Below, one piece after another: positions 38,101 to 53,100 of a stretch of 64,000 bases of DNA. The notes under the pieces are model-generated. The model saw nothing but the letters and a program-made list of their open reading frames with translations. It ran no database searches and was not told the origin of the DNA. Origin of the DNA: Owenia fusiformis (lineage: Eukaryota; Annelida; Polychaeta; Sabellida; Oweniidae); assembly GCA_903813345.2 (NCBI GenBank), contig CAIIXF020000001.1, forward strand, positions 9,213,598 to 9,277,597. Direction: 5' to 3'. Each line of letters starts with the position of its first letter. The first letter of the stretch is position 1. A program made the position numbers and the translations under genes.

Positions 38101-41100
38101 ATTTTTATTGTAAATGGTCACAAAACTGTAATAATGTGTACATGTAACAACTTCCAACTGCTAACAAACAACCAGTCCATTGGTCATAAAAGGGTGGCTA
38201 GAGACTAAGAAGAGGTGGTGACAATAGTATCAATCTGCATTGATAAATGAGTGATCAAAAAAGTATTTCTTTAATATATCTTGTACTCAAATATGAAGTG
38301 GTACTCCGAAACCCAATAAGCTATCAACAGCCATGGTAGACAAAGTCAAGCACTTGCAAAAGTCAATAAAATGGTCACATTTGGTTAAATTTTTTCTGAG
38401 ATCAAGGTCTTCATCACAATTAAGAAATAACATGACAGAACCCCTTTCCCCATGGCAATAACATAAAACAAATAGAAAAAGCTTCTGGGACTGGAAGAAC
38501 ACATATGTATATATCTAAATGTAAATGAGCAACCATGTAAATTAGAAGCCAGCTCTCATGAAGCATAATCAACTAGTGAATGACTGACATTTAGCAGACT
38601 AGGATTTCTTACCAAATTAGGCACGTTAGTAAAAGAACAGATAATCAATATTTGTTCCTCGCTGATTATGCTGATGGCTGATACCCAATAACAATGAGAG
38701 GGCTTGGAGCCTCAGGAACAAACACAGGGAGAGTTTGATGAGACATCATACATGTATAACCCGGACGAATTACACAGAGGCAAATAGTAAAGATCTCAGT
38801 GGCACTTATCTTGATGAAGAGTCTCATGCTCTATTTGAATCTGATGCAGAGGCTGGGTATACTGATACTCTAACATAGCTTTACGCTTTATAAGAGTTTG
38901 GTTTCATCTTCAAGAGAGCTTTATGTAATTACTACCAGCCTATGGGCTTCAGGGTAATCTACCTTAGTCATCTATTGAAATCCTACACTCCTTCCAAAAA
39001 CCTTATAGCAAAATGAATAAATATGAACAAATGTGAAGGCTACTTTTTCTTTGGGCAAATTCCAATGGTACCGATAAAAAGATAGACACCATCCCATCAT
39101 AGGATCTCTGGCAATAGATTATTAGTGACAAAGGAGGGCTTTATTATCTATATTATACGATGTTCAATAATGCAAATGCAAGGAGGTAGTTACCAGTTTC
39201 ACCACCAGGTGGCTCGCTCGGGTCAGATAGCATGGCGGGTATAGTAGAAAGTTCCCTTTAACTTAAATTACATCTGTTTTAGTAGTACTAGTTCAATATT
39301 AATATAGCCCTTATGTATCGAATCGTTATGCAAATTAAAGTATGTCCAGTAAAAGAAAATGTTATCTGTCCAATACAAGAAAAGATAATTCACTTTTTGT
39401 GATTTTGTAACATTAGGTCTATGAGGAATCAACCCGAACAAGAAGTCACATTTTCAAAAAAAATTAAGTTTTCAAAGTTGATAATCAATTTTCGAAACCA
39501 TATTTCTAGATATACTTTTACATGCAGATTTCAAATATGACATCACTTTGTCTGAATTTTGAATATCTAATGACGTAAATCAAGATTATTTCTACTCGCA
39601 TCTAGTCTATTGAAACTATGGAACTAAACCTGTATGCTATAGGGAATTGGAATTGGGTGCATCTGTACAACCAACTATTTATGCAATTTCATGAGAGCTT
39701 ATTACGGCTACAGCTGAGTTATGATTGCCTCTTTCTTGCAGAGCACTAAATGGAACAGATGATCTATAAATATTTAGATTTGCCATCCACAATCCAGATG
39801 GATCCTAAATGTTCCCGACCAGTAATGTTCTGCTCAGGAAACTAATATAAATCATCAATTCCATGGATCAATAAGGTCCCAATAATTAGATGATCCATGG
39901 ATCTTATGCTGTATTCATCCAACCAAAAAATTGTATATATCAAGGGTTAGACAAGATATTTTGTTTTTAGAGAGAAGAAAATATAAAACAGACCTGATGA
40001 AAATAGAGTTTTTGAATTATATCTTAAATAAATACAAGTGTTTAGGATTAGGATTTTGTACCCTGGTGAAGTGAGTCCCATTTTATAAAATAAAATCTGT
40101 AGATAGTGAACATCTTTAATATATTTATCAGTAATAAGTAGGATATAGAAGTAAGTAGACTTTGTTCCAAGAAATATTGTTTCCAGAATATGAGAGTTAT
40201 TCAGTAAGGATTAGGATGGGTGTTCAGTAGGGACAGGTGTTCAATGGAAAGAAATGTGTTCACTTAGACAGGTCTTACTAGCAAAGCAATCATATACACA
40301 TACTCAACCTATAAAAATAAAAAATGAATTGCAAAATTTCTTTTACAGAATAATTATTCAATACCTGCAACCCTTTCTCTCTTACTGGCTGCCACTTGGG
40401 AACACTAACTTAAAGGGATAATAACCTCAAGTAAAAACTAAGATTCATCAGAATAATAAGTCTATAATCAAAAACATGACCCAGGTATGAGCGACGATCT
40501 TCTTATGCATCGGCAGATATATTGGAATTAATTTTGAGGTATTAGATCTTCACCTGGATTATGGAGGTCGCCATAACCTACCTATGAATATTCATGAGCG
40601 GCGTCACTGCGACTCGACAAATTCCAGCATTTTGATTGGCCCGAAAAATGTGCATGCGCAATTGTAGCGGGGCGGCCACATTGAAAAATATTACGAACTT
40701 CTTAACAAGAAAATGGAGCAATTTGAAGATTTTGACGGTGTATTTGGCATATTGACATACTATAATATGATATCACCTGTTCGAGAAAAACATGACCATG
40801 TTCACATCAATACTTACAATTCATAGAATTAACTCCCAAAGTGCCAATCAAAACCAAAAACTGACCAACTCGTGAACGTTGGTTACCGACATGACAGGAA
40901 AATGCGTTAATTTTATGTTGACAATCAATTATCTCTCGATCGTTTTGCTTGAAGATTAAACATATTCGGATCTTTTATTTAATAAAATGACGAATGGCAG
41001 ATATTAATTGGATTTTTGACACGGTTATAAATATAAGGCAGAACTGATAGTGTATTCCCCGTCATGAATGATCGCGATCGATGACGCAAGGTTCGTCATT

Positions 41101-44100
41101 TCGATCACCATGGAGGTGTATTTTTGTTGTATTTACAGTAGACAACAAATAATTTAAATTAGGCTCGTAGACCTAGTATGTTATATTTATTTCACAAATA
41201 TGGTATTAAGTTATAAAGCTATTAAAGACATACGATACGATACAATTGAAAAAGTTTTTTCAAAATGGCGTTGACCTAACCGGCACATGGCCTGGTTCAG
41301 TTCTCTTTTTGGGACCGGATTGCTCGCCTTGAATCCGTTTTCTTTGGTTTCTTGTGAGAGAATATGTATGGTATGGCAACTGCCCGAACGACAGTGAGAT
41401 TCCATTGTCGATAACGACAGTGTTATTTCTGTTGCCGATAGCAAACTGTCGTGGGTAAACCCGGAAGTAAAATTGTGTTCAATCTACGCCGTTTGAGGAG
41501 AAAATCAGCTAAAACAACTTGCCCCGCGTGTCTAGAACCATCATCACTGTAGCGTCTATATAATCAATACTTACTTGAAATTTGTTATTCATTTTTATTC
41601 ACCAATCTATTTTGAAGAGCTTTTGAAGAGCGATTTTAGCATTTGAGGCAATCTGCGCCAGTTCCTCTTGATTCGGAATCTAGTTCATGCGCATTAGAAT
41701 GAATAATTTGATTGGCTTAATTCCAAAAACACATGCGCACTTGTAAATTATTTCAAACTACTAGGCATGCGTGAAGAGTTGAAGCAAAAACGAAACTGCT
41801 GCAGATTATCCTACTTATTCGATGGCGGAATTAGAAAATTCTTTATTCAAAATGTTTTCCCGTATTGGGGAGAAAAAACACAACCCCAGGATAGATATAG
41901 GACGACAAACAAGACAATAATAAGTAGGAATCTTTGATTGTTAAAAGCCGTGCATGAAACTTTTCAGAAACTATAGTAAGTGACACTGTTTTAAATGTGT
42001 TCTATTCCCCGGGGATTCGGTCCACGACAACGACAGCTGGTTTGAACTGTCGACAGATTTTAATTCTACCGTCACCAGCCGACTGTCGTACTGTCGTTCA
42101 GGCATTTCTTTTAAAGTCCTTATCCAAAGTCTAGCTCTATCAGTGGAAATATTTGAACAATTTACCGCACAACACATAGGCATTTTCCTTTGTTGTGAAT
42201 GCTTTCAAGATGGCGACTCAGGTCGCAGAAACGTCACACTTCCGGTCTACATCCGGGTCTCTGAGGGAAATATGGCGAGCCCCGTCCAACAGACAACTGG
42301 GTCACTGGGTCAATTTATGATTTTTATTTTCAATATTATACAAAAACTAACACATAACAAGATTTTCAACTTATTGCATTTTATTCAGTAGTATTGTAAC
42401 TACATATAATGATGATTAGAATACCTGACATTATTTCCGCTTTAAAGAGCAATGTAAAAAACAGAGATACATCTGTAACTAATAAATAACCTGACATAAA
42501 ATGTAATATCTAACACAAATCTATGAATCACACATTCCCAAGATAAAAATAATTTGTAAAAAGATCCTTTTTGTGGTTTTTCTCATCTTGACCCGTGTTT
42601 TGTGCACCTGGGTAGACTGTAAACAAAGTCCAACTTCTGTTTTGTCTTCATAGCAATAGATTCAACATTGAGGGATGAGATCATTTTGACAGTTTATATA
42701 GTTGAAACAGATCAATTCGTTGTCAAGGTGACCGTTTAATGATTTTACCATATCTTTGCCTGCTGCAGGGCGGAATCCTTAATGAGAACGTAGTGAATTT
42801 ATTTTGTTTTGTATTCAGTCCTTGTTTTATAGCAAACGTGTGTGAAGATCTTTCATCCAATTATGTGTACCCATAAAACTATAAAGGCATTGCCTTTTGT
42901 TAAAGGTCATGATCATTATGATAAAATAGAGTTAAATAAATAGGTACAGGCCAGTCCGAAGGATATGCCAGGGGAGGCAACTTTTGCGTGGAGATAGGTT
43001 GTACCACCGACATACTGCGGAATGCCATAAGGTAGGGGGATATGGGGGCATGCCCCCCAGATAAATTCTGAAATTTAGACCCCTTCTGGTACATTCTGAG
43101 CATATCTGAGAGACAAAAACACTATCTTTGTTAACTCTTCTGATGGGCTTGAGAGTATATTATATTGGGAAGGCTTTATCTGAACAACTAAACTGAAAGT
43201 TCATGTAGTAGAAAAGATGTTCAAGTGGACAAGCTACCATTGATTAGATAACTTATTTTAGCAAGACTGGAAAGCCTTGAGCCATTGTATATGTACTTAA
43301 AATCAAAACACTGAACAAAAGTTATAATTTGTATAAAACAGGTACACAAGGGTCTCAAAAATGGGGTCTCAAAATCCTGAAATCATTATTTTTCAGATCC
43401 TATGATTTAAGAACTCTTATATACCTATAATATCAATAGAACCCTCTACTGGAAAATAGAGTAACACATAATTTTAACTGAGTGTACTAGAAATTGCCTG
43501 AAGTGATAATATATATTGCCTTGATACAATAACAGTGCATCTTAATTGTCCTAGATCCAAATAAAATGGCCATTGCCCTCATGCAACTAAATGCAATAAC
43601 TCCTCAGGTCTCAGATTACCCTGCGTGCAGAGTCTAGTTAAACTACACTCTGCCTAGTAGAGACCATATTACAGTTTAGTAGCCCCGCCCCCACAACGGG
43701 TACCGGTGTCAATGTGGGTGAATCACTTTTGACCTACGCGCTGACCTTCCACCAATCAGCGAGCTTGAAGAAACATACGCCAAATGCATTCTAATTAAAT
43801 ATGCGCATGTCATTGGTCAATTCCAGGCTCAACGATGAAGTCAGAAGGAATGACCATATAAAAAAATGTCGGTCAAATTTGGCCGACGAACACTGATTGG
43901 CGCGGTGAATTCACAGGTTTATTTTAGTTTGAAATAGTGAAGACGAAGCTCTCTTTTAAGAAGTGAAGTCAAACGGATGCAAAGGGTAGTCTCAGATCTA
44001 AGACCTTACCTCTCGTCCTTGATGGAGAAATATAGGTTAGATAATGAAATTCCGCATGAATTATCAGAACTGCTATAAAACATATCATGGTCAAAGTGAG

Positions 44101-47100
44101 TTAAATAATATATCATGACGCAGATTTCATAAATCACATTTATTTCTACTCCTTGTGCTCGACTTACTTTTTATTACATTCAAATAGAAGAACTCCAGAG
44201 AAAATGAATTTTTCTTGGAAATATACAGTGTCAGAATCAAATAGATTTTGACCATGAACTGTGATGATATTTATATATGCATGTAGGAAGGAGGAAATGA
44301 AAACTGACACCAATATTGTCCCCCATGGGCTTTCTCTTGAATGCATATATCCTTACCATTGCTTCATTAACAAGTAAAAAAAAAAGAAATTTCCATTTTT
44401 CTTCTCGACTTCACATGTACCAAAATATATTCTTATAATATTACATCTCTAGTTCAAAGAAATCACCTTTGGCACTTAGCAGATTCTCAAATATCAAACT
44501 TAGACTCTCCTTCTTTTCATCTTGAATACTGGCAGAAAAATATATGGATTAGTGAATCTTAAAATATAACATTACATTTTATTTGACAGTTCTGAAAAAT
44601 GCCATCACTGAATTGATCTTGTTTTAATTTCCATGAGATGCAGTCGGAGTAATGATTATTACATCAAACACAATGGTAATATCGTCAGAAATCCTAATAT
44701 CGTCAGAAATTGGAAAAAGATAACAAAATACATGATGCAATATGAACTACAGGAAATATCCATATATTTATTTCAGTTTTATCTCTCGTGGAAAGCTCCA
44801 TTAATGCTTCATTATACAATGAAGATATAGTCTTAGACTTGGCTCTGAATAACTAATAAAATGGTCTAGTTTAATCTACAGCTTTCCTCATAAATATAAC
44901 GTAACTGTGATAAAAAGGTATATCTTGAGCCTTTAGACAGAGCCCTGAGATAAGACGTAAATGAGATCTTTTGTGAACGTACATTCTGATACTCACAGGA
45001 TTCTGTCTGGAAGGGGATATGATGAGTACCACAGAGGTGAAGGTGGCGAAGGTATATGCCAAATAAAAAATTTAGTGTTCCTTGTAACTGTATGCTCTCT
45101 CTGTACTCCTGTAGATATTGACAATTATACCATGGTCAGAGCAATATTTATCAGGTTATAATAGCATATGATATATCACATATTTGGGATCAGGACAGAC
45201 ATCAGGATGATATTGAGATCAGTGGGATGATATGCATATCAACCCGATATTAGTCCCCAGTATAGGGTACTCCCGGGAAAATTGACCTTAGATTTAAGAT
45301 GCATTTATCGTTTTCTCATCTTACAGATGGTTTTTGAAGTACATGTAGATACATATTGCTCTTGACCATGGTATAAGGTTATTATTCACCTGATGGCCCA
45401 ACGGGATGGGGATCCAACGGATATCAATATTTCCCTCGGTCACTGCATATTGATATCTACCATAGAGAGAGCACTGGGTAACAACGATAGATTTATAAAT
45501 CCAAGCTTAGACTATTCTGGTAATGTACCCTTAGCCAATCAGAGGCATAGGATCAGAGTAACCCGATGATATGATTAAAAATGAAACCCGTCAATTGATG
45601 ATCAAAGGCATTGCAGAAATGGCACGTTAATTGTATTTTGATTACATCAAGTCACTCTAACTCGCATTCAACCATGTCAATTTCAATCATTATATAACGC
45701 GAACTAAAATAAAACTGATATATGCAACTATTGCATGCTTAAGTACTAGACTGAATATATTGGGGCACAAAAAATCTACTTTTTTACCACTGTACATTCA
45801 TGTAGTATATTATATCACAAAATCAACACAAGTTACATAGATCACAAAAATACAAAAATATAAGAGTTACATGTAATACTATGCTTCATATTAGAATTCC
45901 TCAGTGGTAACGTCATTAACACTAAAAACAGTACCTAAATGCAGAAAGCTATAAAGTAACGATCCAACGAAGCTCTCTGTGAATTGAACTGATCATAAAA
46001 AGTGATGACATAAAATGGAAGCTTCATTAGTCTCTTCTGGTCATTCATCACACTTGATCATCCTGGTGGAATAATGGAGAAAAATGAAGTAAAGACAACG
46101 CAAGCGATAAAGAAACAATTCCATCATAACATGATCTTATCTATCAGTGCCTTGAGAGAATAGTTCTATGGAAACCCCATCTGGTACATTTGGTATTGAA
46201 TCCCGATAATATATCTCAATAATATACCCGGTCTGTTAAATCCCAGTGCCCATAAGTAATTATAGTTTTGAGTGTGGTCAAATCAACTTGTATTGTCCAA
46301 ACTTTGTGGTTGTACATAACCCATACTTCAATTTTCTCCAATTGTGATACAATAGATATTAAAATCTAAATACTGTAATAAGCTAGTGCAGAGTGACATA
46401 CCATGAAAAGTTCTTGCTCAGTTCACCATCTGTTTAGTTTTACTTTCCCTGACTGTATCTGATATGCTGCCACAATGGATGCATTTCAATGAATATAAAG
46501 AGATATGTTGGTTTTAGCTTACTGATGAGGCAGGTTGGGATCTAAAGGTTATCTCTGTTTCCACCAGGTCTAGTTCCCCTATTTTACTAAGTATTAACAT
46601 CTACTAACATAATGTGCAATTTATGCAAAATGTATTAATGATATTTTGAGCTGATGAACCAGTTCCCACATTAACACAGATACATTTGTATGCTAAATAT
46701 GATAATTACACATACTGTAAAACCTGTAACACCTCTCTCGAGTGAATACCTCTCTCTAGTGAACACCCTTCTTCCGCACACTCTATACTGACTTCTGTAT
46801 AAATTACCCTCTCTGTGAACACCTACCAACACTGAACTTTTTTCTTGGCAAAAAGATGTTCAATGTATACAAGTTTTTCTGTATATAACATTTCATATTT
46901 ATAGCCAATGTTGCAGACTATTATGTAGTCTTGAATTAAGTTTCTTGGGTTGGGTGTCATGAAGGATTGAAGCAAACCTAACATTCATATGATATTTTTA
47001 ATATACTCATGAAATATAACCATTATTACCTGACATGTCCAAATTGAACTATGGACCTCTAGGCTGATACCTGGATGCATACAATGTCTGGTCTAGACAT

Positions 47101-50100
47101 TTGGTCTGTTCTATTAATCCATTAGGTTTATCCCTATTAACATCAACATTAATTTGCCAAGTGCTCCCAAGATATAGCCCAGTGTTACCATGATCACGTA
47201 ACCCTAATACAAGCTCTATAAAATGTCACATTTGGGAAAATTGGTTTGCCTCATGCTTATATGAGTACTTTTGTTCCAAAGGCTCAAAATTAATGCATTC
47301 TGATCTATCAAGCCCTCTCTAGCATTGCAGAGGAATTTTCTATTGTTGCTCACCACTGGGTCAAGAGAGGTAGTAACAACTGAGACCTTGTGAATCAAGA
47401 TAGGAATTTTTTGTAGTGTAAGAGAGTAAGAGCTGAAGATATTATAATTACTAATTGACTGTAGCACTGAACATATTCAAGCAATATCAATGTTATTGTT
47501 CCAGGCTCAAATCATCATGATTTGAGGACAGGTGGACATATTAGACTAATCCACCATCTTGGACTTTTAAGGTATCAAGTCTTCATATGACAGAACTGTA
47601 CATGGTAAGCAATACAACTCACTGAGATGAATGTAAACCAACATCAAACCTGAGCCATTTAGCAAAACTGTTAAAGCCCCATAAACAGGCCATCATCATC
47701 ATCATTAGCACTCTATTCAATTCATAATATTATCCATGCTAATAACTGTTAGGTATCTACATGACAGATTTACCAGAATAAAGGTATAATATACTGGGTC
47801 AAATATAAAATAATTTTGAATTTTTTACCTTTATTCACATGCTTATAGTGAAAATGTTTGATTATCACAGTCTGCCTTTGATTCAATATTACAGTAAAAA
47901 TATAAACTATGATGTCATGATTTTTTCCATGGTAACAGAGTTCATAGCTCATGTTCATAGCTTAAGAGCAACATACCTGGTTAGATTGTTTTTACCTATG
48001 AAGAACTTGAAATTACTGACTAAAGGACCCTTTTCAATAGAATAGCCATAACTTATATCATGGGCTTAGATAAAAGATGATCCAGCAAAGTCAATTCATA
48101 TTTATTTACATTGTATATGCATATTTTTATCAGTTTTACTTGCAGTAGCCTATATCAATTCTAATATAGTCTCAAAACTTATATCACTATTTGTCTGCTC
48201 ATGATTCAAATAACTGGTTCATGATCAATAGTTTACCTACCTCAAACAACATATCTTTTAACAATTGACCAATTCAAATAGCACAACCTTTAAGTAAGAT
48301 GACATAATAATATCATATCTCAGCTTGATAGTGTTTTGATTTCAGTATATAATTCAGATATTCTTACAATAGAGAACAGCACTTTCAGATCAATACACAA
48401 AAATATAACATATTCAACCTTTATAATACTCTCACCCCACGATAAAACCTTTATAAATTCAGATGGGCTGATGATCAGTTTGATTATGGCGATCAATATC
48501 GCTGTTGATAGAGCAAGGAAACCTACCCTAGACCTATTGTAACAAAACAATGCTCCACAATTACTATAAAAACAGAGACATCACACCATATTTTCTACGC
48601 ACTATGTATCCTATTTCAGACAAAAAATATGATTGTTAATTAAATGTTTCAGAAATTCAAGCAGACAGGGATGATCTGAAAAAGTAAGTTGATAGGATAA
48701 GTTTATTTTTAGATAAAAATTAAAATAATTTCTGTGATATAACAAATGTGGTTTTAAATAATTTGGGTATATATGTGACTGCATGATATATTTTGCACAG
48801 GATTCTGTTGTTTCACCTGTCCATATAATTTGTTCAACATGAAATGTACAAATATAGCTTTTTGACATCAACTTTTTAAACATATCAGATTTAAGTTGAG
48901 TTTTAATATGCATGTATGGGATAAAGTTTATAGACATATTAGACATGCCAGAGTATCATGATGAAGCATCATTTCTATGTTTATCTTTCTCATATCTCAA
49001 AAATTTGTTCATCTAAAAATAAAGATGAATTTCATTCAAATGAATGAATGAAAATACAAACATCAACATCTTTAATGAATCATGATTTAAACTAGGTGAA
49101 TCACCTTCCCATTTAACAGGAATGATCTTCAAATATGAACAAGGCAAACATTTCACAACTCATTCATTCATTTCTTAAGAGATAGCTTAAACTAGTTAGT
49201 TTAGAACTAAATTCTATGCTCAGGGTAACATTTCGAAATAACACAAAAGGCAATAACATGCAAAATATCACCACCTGCCATTTGTTACAAAATGCAAGCT
49301 GCTGAATACCAAACAGCAAATGCTGATCACCATCCCAAAAAAAGTTGGAGACTATAACAATATGTCACCACTCCTGGTAGTGATATAAAACCAACAAATA
49401 GTCATGTATAAAGCCCCTTTAGCCCCCCCCCCCAACATTCTTACACAGGTGTTAGGATCGTTCTCTGTCTGTTTAAGAGAAAATGAGAAGGGAGGTTAAT
49501 AAGGGGCCTGATACAAAACAAAAAAGCAAACGCTATAATGAAAGATATGATAATGGGGAATTTATCAGTTGTTGGTATTAGTAGCCCCCATGGACTCATA
49601 ATATAAGATGTTGCTTATCAAACTTTCTCCCAAGTTGCTCACCAAGCAATCTCATGCACATGTAGTATGTAATGTACTAGTACTTGTTCTCTAATCATTT
49701 ACCTACTGGTTGATATGATTATAAGCCTGATCAGGTCACATATTGTTGAGGGCATAGGAGATAAGAGCACTTTGGACACTGGACTGACACTCTTCACTCA
49801 CTGGACGGACATTATAAACATATACTGTAGATATAACTGCAGTATATGCTAAAGTATGAACATGATCACCATAATGGGACATATTTCTTTGGTAGATATG
49901 GGGATGAGGAAAAAAGATTTCAAGGCCCAATATCTGCTTTGCAAAAACTGGCCATACTAGGCATTATTCTTGGGCAAATTTTTTCCCGCTTGTGCCCCCC
50001 CCTCCTCTCGATTTTTACCCTGCGTGCAGAGTCTAGTTAAACTACACTCTGCCTAGTAGAGACCATATTACAGTTTAGTAGCCCCGTCCCCACGACGGGT

Positions 50101-53100
50101 ACGGTGGCAGTTTGGGTAATAAATCACTTCTGACCTACGCGCTGACCTTTCTTCCACCAATCAGCAAGCTTGAAGAAACATACGCCAAATGCGTTCTAAT
50201 TAAATATGCGCGTGTCATTGGTCAATTCCGGGCTCAACGATGATGTCAGAAGGAATGACCATATATAGAACGTCGGTCAAATTTGGCCAACGAACACTGA
50301 TTGGCGCGGTGAGTTCACAGGTTTATTTTAGTTTGAAAGAGTGAAGACGAAGCTCTCTTTTAAGAAGTGAAGTCAAACGAATACAAAGGGTACTCGATTT
50401 TCAGGTCTGTTGCGATATTTATAAATAAATGAAAATGTTCAATACCTCATTTTGGATATCATATATAAGGCTGCCTTATTATCAGCACCAACTAATAACT
50501 CATACTGATACTGTTATGCTGAATTGTGGTAAGCCACACAATTTGAAACTATTTGGAGGCGGGAGAAAGATGCAATGGGTATCAGAATAGTATCCCCTTG
50601 AGTCATCACGCTTTGAGAGTAAACCTGGAAACTGGAGATGAAGCGAAACCATCAACAAATTATTAACTCCAGTCTTGCTCATCTTGACTTGTCTGTATCA
50701 TTTCCGATAGCAGGTATAAAACACTATACGAATCTATGCTTCTATGCATAAAACAAGCATAAATAGTCAGACTGGTCTAAATAGAACCGATGAAACCTTT
50801 ATTCATATTAATCATAAATTGAAACTTAGTCATAATTTGAAAAGTGAAAACTGTACAGTTGCATGAGAGTTAAGTACTGGTATCATTCCTCTTGGATCTC
50901 TCAAAGATTTCTTAAAGATGTCACAATGTCTACTTTTCACTCAATTAGATTATCTCAATGTGTGTAAGAAATAAGTTGGGAGCAGGTTATTAAATTTTTG
51001 GTATGTCTGGTAATCAGCCAAACTTGATTTGGAGGAGACAAGATACATTTGTGTTTTTCAATGATTTGAATATGATTTGTCCACTGGCTCATAATATAAA
51101 GACATCAGAGTCAGACTAACTGTGTTAGTGCCATATTTTAGTAACTGCCAAAACGCATAGTCAAGGGTATGGCACTGGCCCTCAGTATATAGTACTATGA
51201 TTAATTGGAAGATGGGGAAGTGAACAATAGAGTCTAGATAATGTTTCATATTCCTAAAGGTTCTTCTATTTAGTATGTTGAACAGATTACAAAATGTGGA
51301 ACATCTTAAAACAAAATACAACCGTTTACTACCAGTTTTCATTATTCACCTCATGCTATGAAATGACAGAAGATGCAAAAATAATGATCTCATTGGTAGA
51401 TGCTTCATGATTTCTCCATCCAGGACTCCACAGATTTGATTCATTATTTCTAATAAAATTACAACTGGACACATATTGTGTGAGATGAAGAATGATGGCC
51501 ATGATTAGACCAGCATAATCAAGTTAAAACTCTGCAATACTACTGCATGACACACAGGTCATGTTCATACAACACAGAAAAGATAACAACAAAGATATGC
51601 AAGGAAAACGTCAATGTGTGTTGTACAGGGGAGAAAATATCATTCATTAAGACACAAGAATTAGAATTCAGAGAATGATGTTGAAATATCGATGTGGAAT
51701 TTGTGCATAATAAAGGATTAGGGAAGGGACTACTGGTCAGTTTTCCATCACAATTCAATTTCGTTTAAAATTGCTAACATGATCGGAAAAACATGCAATC
51801 AAATGAATCTTCTAATAAAAATCTACATTTTGATTTCTCTAGTGAGTGGTTTAAGAGATTATGAGACACCATTTAGCTAAAAGAACTGGGAATTTGATTT
51901 CAAGAATTGGATTATGTTTTTCTAGCTAGAGCTTCTGCACCATGAGACGATTTCTGTCTTTCAGATTGACTAGTATTTCCTGTTTATTTATTATGAACAC
52001 ATGAACACACATGGCTTAGAGTTGTTGTTAACATTGTTTCAGGAATTGCAGAGTCACATCTACAGGGGTTGCATGTAGTATTGCCAGTCTTGCTTCAAGA
52101 CGGTAGACTTCTACTTCACCAACAAAGTTGGGGAGGGGGGGGGGACTCACAAGGGCTTAGTTAGCTAGACTATAGTATTGCCTGAAGAAACAATATTGCT
52201 TCAATTATCCCGTACAGGCATTTCACTTCACTTAACATGTTATTTGGTCATTCCGGCCGCTAGATATAAAATTCACTAGGCAATCTGGTAAGGTCTTTTC
52301 AATTTGTAACTTAACCTTTACCATGCTGCCTTATTTCAGCAAATATATCCCACGCAACTGGCTTATTTTTCAAAGAGTGCAAAAAATGATATGCCTGGAC
52401 TAAATAATTAATATCTCAATAACTACTGAATGAATCTGGATAAAATTTTCACAAAGGGAAGATACAGTGGCCTGGCTCATGAAAAAAAATGTTCTCATGA
52501 ATTTTTTCGTACATTAACACGACTGGGCATAAATATACCATGAATACTCCTCCGGAATCCGCCGCTCCGCCCCTTCGTCTGGTCAGAATCCAAATCTGAA
52601 TTTGCAGCGATCGAAATGTTCAATTTTTCAATTCAGAAAATATTCTAGTTTCTATTTTCGATGACCGTTATCGGCTTCCAAGAGCCTAAAGAGCTCGAAA
52701 TCGTAATCTATTTCCTCCACATTTTCGTTGTGATCGTATTTGTCCACCATTTTGTACGATTCGTTCACTAAAAACGACTAAAACACTGTTTAAATTGTTG
52801 AATTGAGAATTATTTTTCGAAATATCGCCATTTCTAGGTCAACAGGAAGTCATGTTAGGCACTGCATAAATCGGGCAATCTAATTGGACAATACGAATGG
52901 CGCGAAAAAGTAAAGTTTTTAAAAGTTTGAAATCGGGCGTATGGGTCCGCCGGCAGTTGTGAGAGACATTTTAGTCTCGGCGGACGCGTCCGCCGGCAGC
53001 ACGCTAAAGGTTAAACATCATTTAATTTCAAAAACACAGTATTATTATCCGTTCAACATTTAACAAATAACCAACAAAGCATAGAGGACTAAAAGACGAT

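Noticed and set aside
40413-42455. Considered a ~2-kb TTAA-bordered transposon enclosing the GC-richer island
   Set aside because: TTAA occurs near both ends, but the adjacent sequences AGGGATAATAACC and AGCGGAAATAATG match only weakly as inverted repeats. Too little support to call an element.
43617-43988. Considered a solo LTR because of its CCAAT and TATA boxes
   Set aside because: It has TACCCT/AGGGTA inverted ends and 9-bp duplications rather than TG/CA ends with a 4-6 bp duplication, and no retroelement body is nearby. A MULE-type MITE explains it better.
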